From contig CAJQOK010000042.1 of the NCBI GenBank assembly GCA_905479905.1, forward strand, positions 1-9,501: DNA of 9,501 nucleotides, given 5' to 3'. Position 1 is the first letter of the stretch. Each line of letters opens with the position of its first letter. Origin of the DNA: an uncultured Aliterella sp. Its GTDB lineage: Bacteria; Cyanobacteriota; Cyanobacteriia; Cyanobacteriales; Chroococcidiopsidaceae. A program made the translations under genes and the position numbers. The notes under the pieces were generated by a model, which worked only from the letters and a program-made list of their open reading frames with translations, searched no databases and was not told where the DNA came from. Positions 6,608 to 9,501 of this stretch are shown here, piece by piece.

Positions 6608-9501
6608 TCAAAACAAACCCAAAGAACAAATAATCTGAGGTTCTTGTTTTTCCGCATCTTCGCTAACAATGCACAAACGGTCATCAGTCCGCAAAGCTAC
6701 TACCAACTCCGCCAATTGCTGATTACTAATACCGCTTCTAATTTGCCGATTTAAAGTATCTGTCGCCGATTGGCGCAAAGGATAACGATAAATCTCCTCA
6801 ATCGCTTTCAACAAGTCTTCACCCACAAAAACCGTACCTTTTCGATCTTGGGCGTAACTTTTCAAACGTTCGTAAGCGCGAAATCTAGCCCCCGTAGGTC
6901 GCCCCAACTGACCGCCGACATTTTTCTCATCTTCGGCAATCAACAGCGCCCCAAGCCTCACCAAATCATGATTCTGTGCATCTTTAGCGATCGCACGAGT
7001 CGATGGCGCACAAGCCGCCGCCCGTAGAATTGCCAACTGCGACTGTGTGACGCTGTTACCATTGCGATCAACCCAAATTAACGAATCATTACCCTCAGTA
7101 GTTTTCATGTACAACAACACCCCTTCTGGCTGCATAGGCGTGGGCGTATGGGCGCGAGTAGAATAGACCACATTGGGCATATCTTCAATAGTTTTTTTCA
7201 AAGCTGGATCGTTTTCTGTTGCTTTTTTCCAAATTTGAAACGCCTCAGAAGTTAAATCTACTTCTGTATCTTCATCGCCATCTAAAACCCCAGATTTTTC
7301 ATTGTAAAGGTCAAGAATTACCTGAGTAGAATCATCTTCAAAAAAAGCTTCATCTGTTCCCACAACTTCGGCATTTTCTTGTAATCGTTGGTGCAGTCGT
7401 TTCCGCAAATTAATAATTCGTTCTATACCTTCGGCGGGTAAGAAAGAGTAACACAAGATTTGTTCGGCTTTTTGTCCAATTCTGTCCACTCGTCCCGCCC
7501 TTTGAATTAAGCGAATAATTGCCCAAGGTAAATCATAATTAATAATAATTGCACAATCTTGTAAATTGTGACCTTCACTCAAAACATCAGTAGCAATCAA
7601 AACTCGTAATTCTTGGTCTGGCGATATTTTACTATTATTATTACTACCAGGACTAAACCTAGCCGCAAGTTCTGTAGGATCGCTAGATTGTCCTGTTACT
7701 CCTGCTAAATGAGTAATATTTTTAGCGTGTAAATTCTTAGTTAGGTAACGCACCGTATCGGCAAATTGCGTAAAAACTAAAACTTTAGAATTAGCGTGAG
7801 TTTTGGTTAGCAACTCAACTAAAGCTGCTAATTTCTCATCTTTTTGGGCGTTCCATTCTCCACAGCTTTGCAAGATATTAATTAAAGACTTGGCATCAGC
7901 TAATAAATCTTTTTTTAACTTTTTAATATCAAACATTGAAGAACGCAGCCACTTAAATCGACGCTGATATCGGCTTGCATATTCTTGATAAACAAACTCA
8001 GCACGTTTGCGAAAACTCTTTTCTGTTTGCAATAGTTGGTCTTCTAAATCAACAACGGTTTCCGTCTCATCTTCTATATCTGTATCAAATAAAGTAGCTG
8101 CAACCGAATCGGAATCTTCGTCATTATTGCGGGAATCTAATAAATCTGCTTCTTGAGTACCAATAGGAATATCTAAACCTTGTTCTACAGCATACAAATA
8201 GATAAAGTTTCGCAAAATATGCCGCTCGATAGATTGAATAAAAGCAACTCCACTACTTTCTAAACGTTTAAATAAATTAGTGCGAGAAAAACCCATTAAT
8301 CTGCGCCCACCACGAAATAAACTACTAATTTGACGACTCTCAAGTTCTGTCAAAGGTTGGCTAGGTTTGGCTGCTATGTAGTTTCCTAGCCCATAACGAG
8401 GTAAATTAAGTTGATTAATTACATCAATTACCGATGCCGAATAAAGGTGCGAATAAGTATCATTAGACGTATCATCTAACTTAAATTTAACTGTACAAGG
8501 TAGACGGTCAGGGAAATACGCTCGATTTCCATCAGAGAACTTTAAATACTTGCGAAGCCCGTTACCGGGCGCGCTTGCGCTATCGCATTCATCAGTTTCG
8601 GCATAGTTTTGTTTAATAAATGAGCGAGTACGGCGCACCATGTAACGCTTCATTAATTCTCGCCAATCGTCGGGATGTTCGCTTTTTTCAAAAGCAGCTA
8701 AAGAGCGTACTAAACATTGATGTTTGCGAGTAAACTCTAATTCTCCTACCGCACCTCCTCCCAATTTATTGAGTAAAGCTTCAGGTCGAAAACCTAAGTT
8801 TTGGTCTTCAGGAATAAATAGCCGCAGTTGCGCGGAAAGGTCAAGATAGGTTTTGTTGTAAGGGGTAGCAGAGAGTAAAATACATTTACTTTCGTTAGCT
8901 GTAATATATTCTGAGATCGCTCGATAACGTTTTCCGTCACGATTACGCAGATTATGACTTTCATCAATTAACACCACACGATAACGGCGCAAATTCGGTA
9001 ACTGGTTTTGAACTTTACTAATAGACAAAACTTTTGCGTACAGCCGATACTTATCTACATATTCTTGCCACATTTTGACTAAGTTTTTGGGGCAAATAAT
9101 CAAAGTTTCTAACAAACAATCTTCTTGGAGAATCTTGGCTAAAGCCGTACCAATTAAGGTTTTACCTAACCCAACTACATCACCAACAATAACGCCACCG
9201 CGTCTAGTTACGTGACGTGCGGCTAATTGTACAGCAGCTTTTTGAAAATCAAACAAATTATCAAACTCTCTTGGAATGCGAAATTCCGACAATCCAGCGA
9301 TCGCTTCGTGAGATAAATGATAAGCAATTTTCAGATAGATTTGATAGGGTGGGATTAATTCAACTCTCGCCCAACTTTCATCAATTAACTCTGCCAATTC
9401 CTTAGAGATATCAATACAGCCGAAATCAAGCCAGCGATCGTTAAACCATTTTTGCAGCTTGTTACAAGCATCATGATCCAAAACATCAATATTCAATTCT
9501 C
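6608..9501 (-). CDS. SNF2/RapA-type helicase of a defence locus (N-terminus outside window)
   Basis: The protein is a superfamily 2 ATPase expected to translocate on double-stranded DNA. Counting from the TTG at 9496 as residue 1, it shows F-D-F-Q-K-A-A-V before the Walker A G-D-V-V-G-L-G-K-T (K112), the Walker B box D-E-S-H (178-181), L-L-S-A-T-P (motif III), a long insert with an acidic stretch (about 443-480), V-L-V-F-T-Q-F, A-T-D-V-L-S-E-G (motif V) and Q-R-A-G-R-V-D-R-I-G-Q (665-675, motif VI). About 230 residues follow with no known domain. The frame stays open to 9501 without a stop, and the TTG is not a credible start. The first visible residues (D-V-L-D...W-F...R-W...P-P-Y-x-I-Y-L-K-x-A-Y-H-L-S) resemble the linker that follows a phospholipase-D-like nuclease domain in helicases of this type, so a PLD domain probably lies upstream. 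The partner is the methyltransferase, 492 bp downstream. No frameshift is seen. Confidence 0.9.
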   Translation of the reverse strand, partial: ELNIDVLDHDACNKLQKWFNDRWLDFGCIDISKELAELIDESWARVELIPPYQIYLKIAYHLSHEAIAGLSEFRIPREFDNLFDFQKAAVQLAARHVTRRGGVIVGDVVGLGKTLIGTALAKILQEDCLLETLIICPKNLVKMWQEYVDKYRLYAKVLSISKVQNQLPNLRRYRVVLIDESHNLRNRDGKRYRAISEYITANESKCILLSATPYNKTYLDLSAQLRLFIPEDQNLGFRPEALLNKLGGGAVGELEFTRKHQCLVRSLAAFEKSEHPDDWRELMKRYMVRRTRSFIKQNYAETDECDSASAPGNGLRKYLKFSDGNRAYFPDRLPCTVKFKLDDTSNDTYSHLYSASVIDVINQLNLPRYGLGNYIAAKPSQPLTELESRQISSLFRGGRRLMGFSRTNLFKRLESSGVAFIQSIERHILRNFIYLYAVEQGLDIPIGTQEADLLDSRNNDEDSDSVAATLFDTDIEDETETVVDLEDQLLQTEKSFRKRAEFVYQEYASRYQRRFKWLRSSMFDIKKLKKDLLADAKSLINILQSCGEWNAQKDEKLAALVELLTKTHANSKVLVFTQFADTVRYLTKNLHAKNITHLAGVTGQSSDPTELAARFSPGSNNNSKISPDQELRVLIATDVLSEGHNLQDCAIIINYDLPWAIIRLIQRAGRVDRIGQKAEQILCYSFLPAEGIERIINLRKRLHQRLQENAEVVGTDEAFFEDDSTQVILDLYNEKSGVLDGDEDTEVDLTSEAFQIWKKATENDPALKKTIEDMPNVVYSTRAHTPTPMQPEGVLLYMKTTEGNDSLIWVDRNGNSVTQSQLAILRAAACAPSTRAIAKDAQNHDLVRLGALLIAEDEKNVGGQLGRPTGARFRAYERLKSYAQDRKGTVFVGEDLLKAIEEIYRYPLRQSATDTLNRQIRSGISNQQLAELVVALRTDDRLCIVSEDAEKQEPQIICSLGLF
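8552..8586 (-). repeat. In-frame GC-rich hairpin element inside the helicase gene
   Basis: These 35 bp are about 71% G+C in an AT-leaning gene. They contain GCCCG-TTAC-CGGGC, a 5-bp stem with a 4-nt loop, flanked by GCGAAG on one side and the imperfect counterpart CGCTTGCGC on the other. They encode helicase residues 304-315 (C-D-S-A-S-A-P-G-N-G-L-R), a low-complexity stretch between the Y-A-E-T-D-E and K-Y-L-K-F segments. The composition and the palindrome suggest a small inserted element that kept the reading frame. Confidence 0.55.

Noticed and set aside
6358..6633. Plus-strand open frame running through the spacer into the helicase 3' end
   Set aside because: It has no ATG and no ribosome binding site, and most of its length is the 10-bp repeat and hairpin repeat. 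Residues before the repeat (A-V-K-A-A-K-L-A-K-K-I-F-E-I-L) look mildly protein-like, so a gene remnant is possible but unsupported.
244..9405. Open frames opposite or out of phase with the called genes, on both strands
   Set aside because: They lie wholly or almost wholly inside genes with clear family motifs, are 62-100 residues long, and show no domain, codon or start-site support.
2684..9501. Assignment as class 1 DISARM
   Set aside because: SNF2 helicase plus adenine methyltransferase fits drmD and drmMI, but no drmA, drmB or drmC follows the methyltransferase, and the helicase N-terminal region does not look like what I recall of DrmD.
1..9501. CRISPR arrays, tRNA or rRNA genes, transposase genes
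   Set aside because: No regularly spaced direct repeats with unique spacers, no tRNA-like cloverleaf segments noticed in the short gaps, and no transposase-like protein in any frame.

Overview
The window comes from a cyanobacterium. Ten exact copies of the octamer GCGATCGC (HIP1, typical of cyanobacterial genomes) occur in 9.5 kb, where well under one is expected by chance. It also carries G/C-run hairpin repeats of a kind scattered through many cyanobacterial genomes, and base composition is low to moderate in G+C. I cannot assign a genus. Every gene I can support lies on the minus strand, so the reading order is from high to low coordinates.

Layout in transcription order. (1) 9501-6608: a large SNF2/RapA-type helicase whose N-terminus is beyond the right edge. 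The visible start resembles the segment that follows a phospholipase-D-like nuclease domain in one family of defence helicases. (2) 6607-6116: a 492-bp non-coding spacer holding two facing copies of a G/C-run hairpin repeat and eight tandem copies of a degenerate 10-bp unit. (3) 6115-2684: an 1143-residue Eco57I/type IIG-like N6-adenine DNA methyltransferase. (4) 2648-2082: a Uma2-family (DUF820) PD-(D/E)XK-type protein. (5) 2074-854: a secreted family-10-like glycoside hydrolase (GHL10). (6) 851-231: a polytopic membrane protein with an internal duplication. (7) 206-1: the start of prephenate dehydratase (pheA), cut by the left edge.

The helicase and methyltransferase are the core of a probable phage-defence or restriction-modification island. 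The combination recalls BREX (PglX) and class 1 DISARM (DrmD with DrmMI), but the visible genes do not match the full gene set of either, and the upstream part is missing. From the methyltransferase to pheA the gaps are 35, 7, 2 and 24 nt. A defence methyltransferase is therefore packed into the same directional cluster as envelope and amino-acid biosynthesis genes. HIP1 sites are about five times denser in the glycosidase-to-pheA part than in the defence part, which fits an acquired island joined to resident genes. An in-frame GC-rich hairpin element also appears to be inserted inside the helicase gene.
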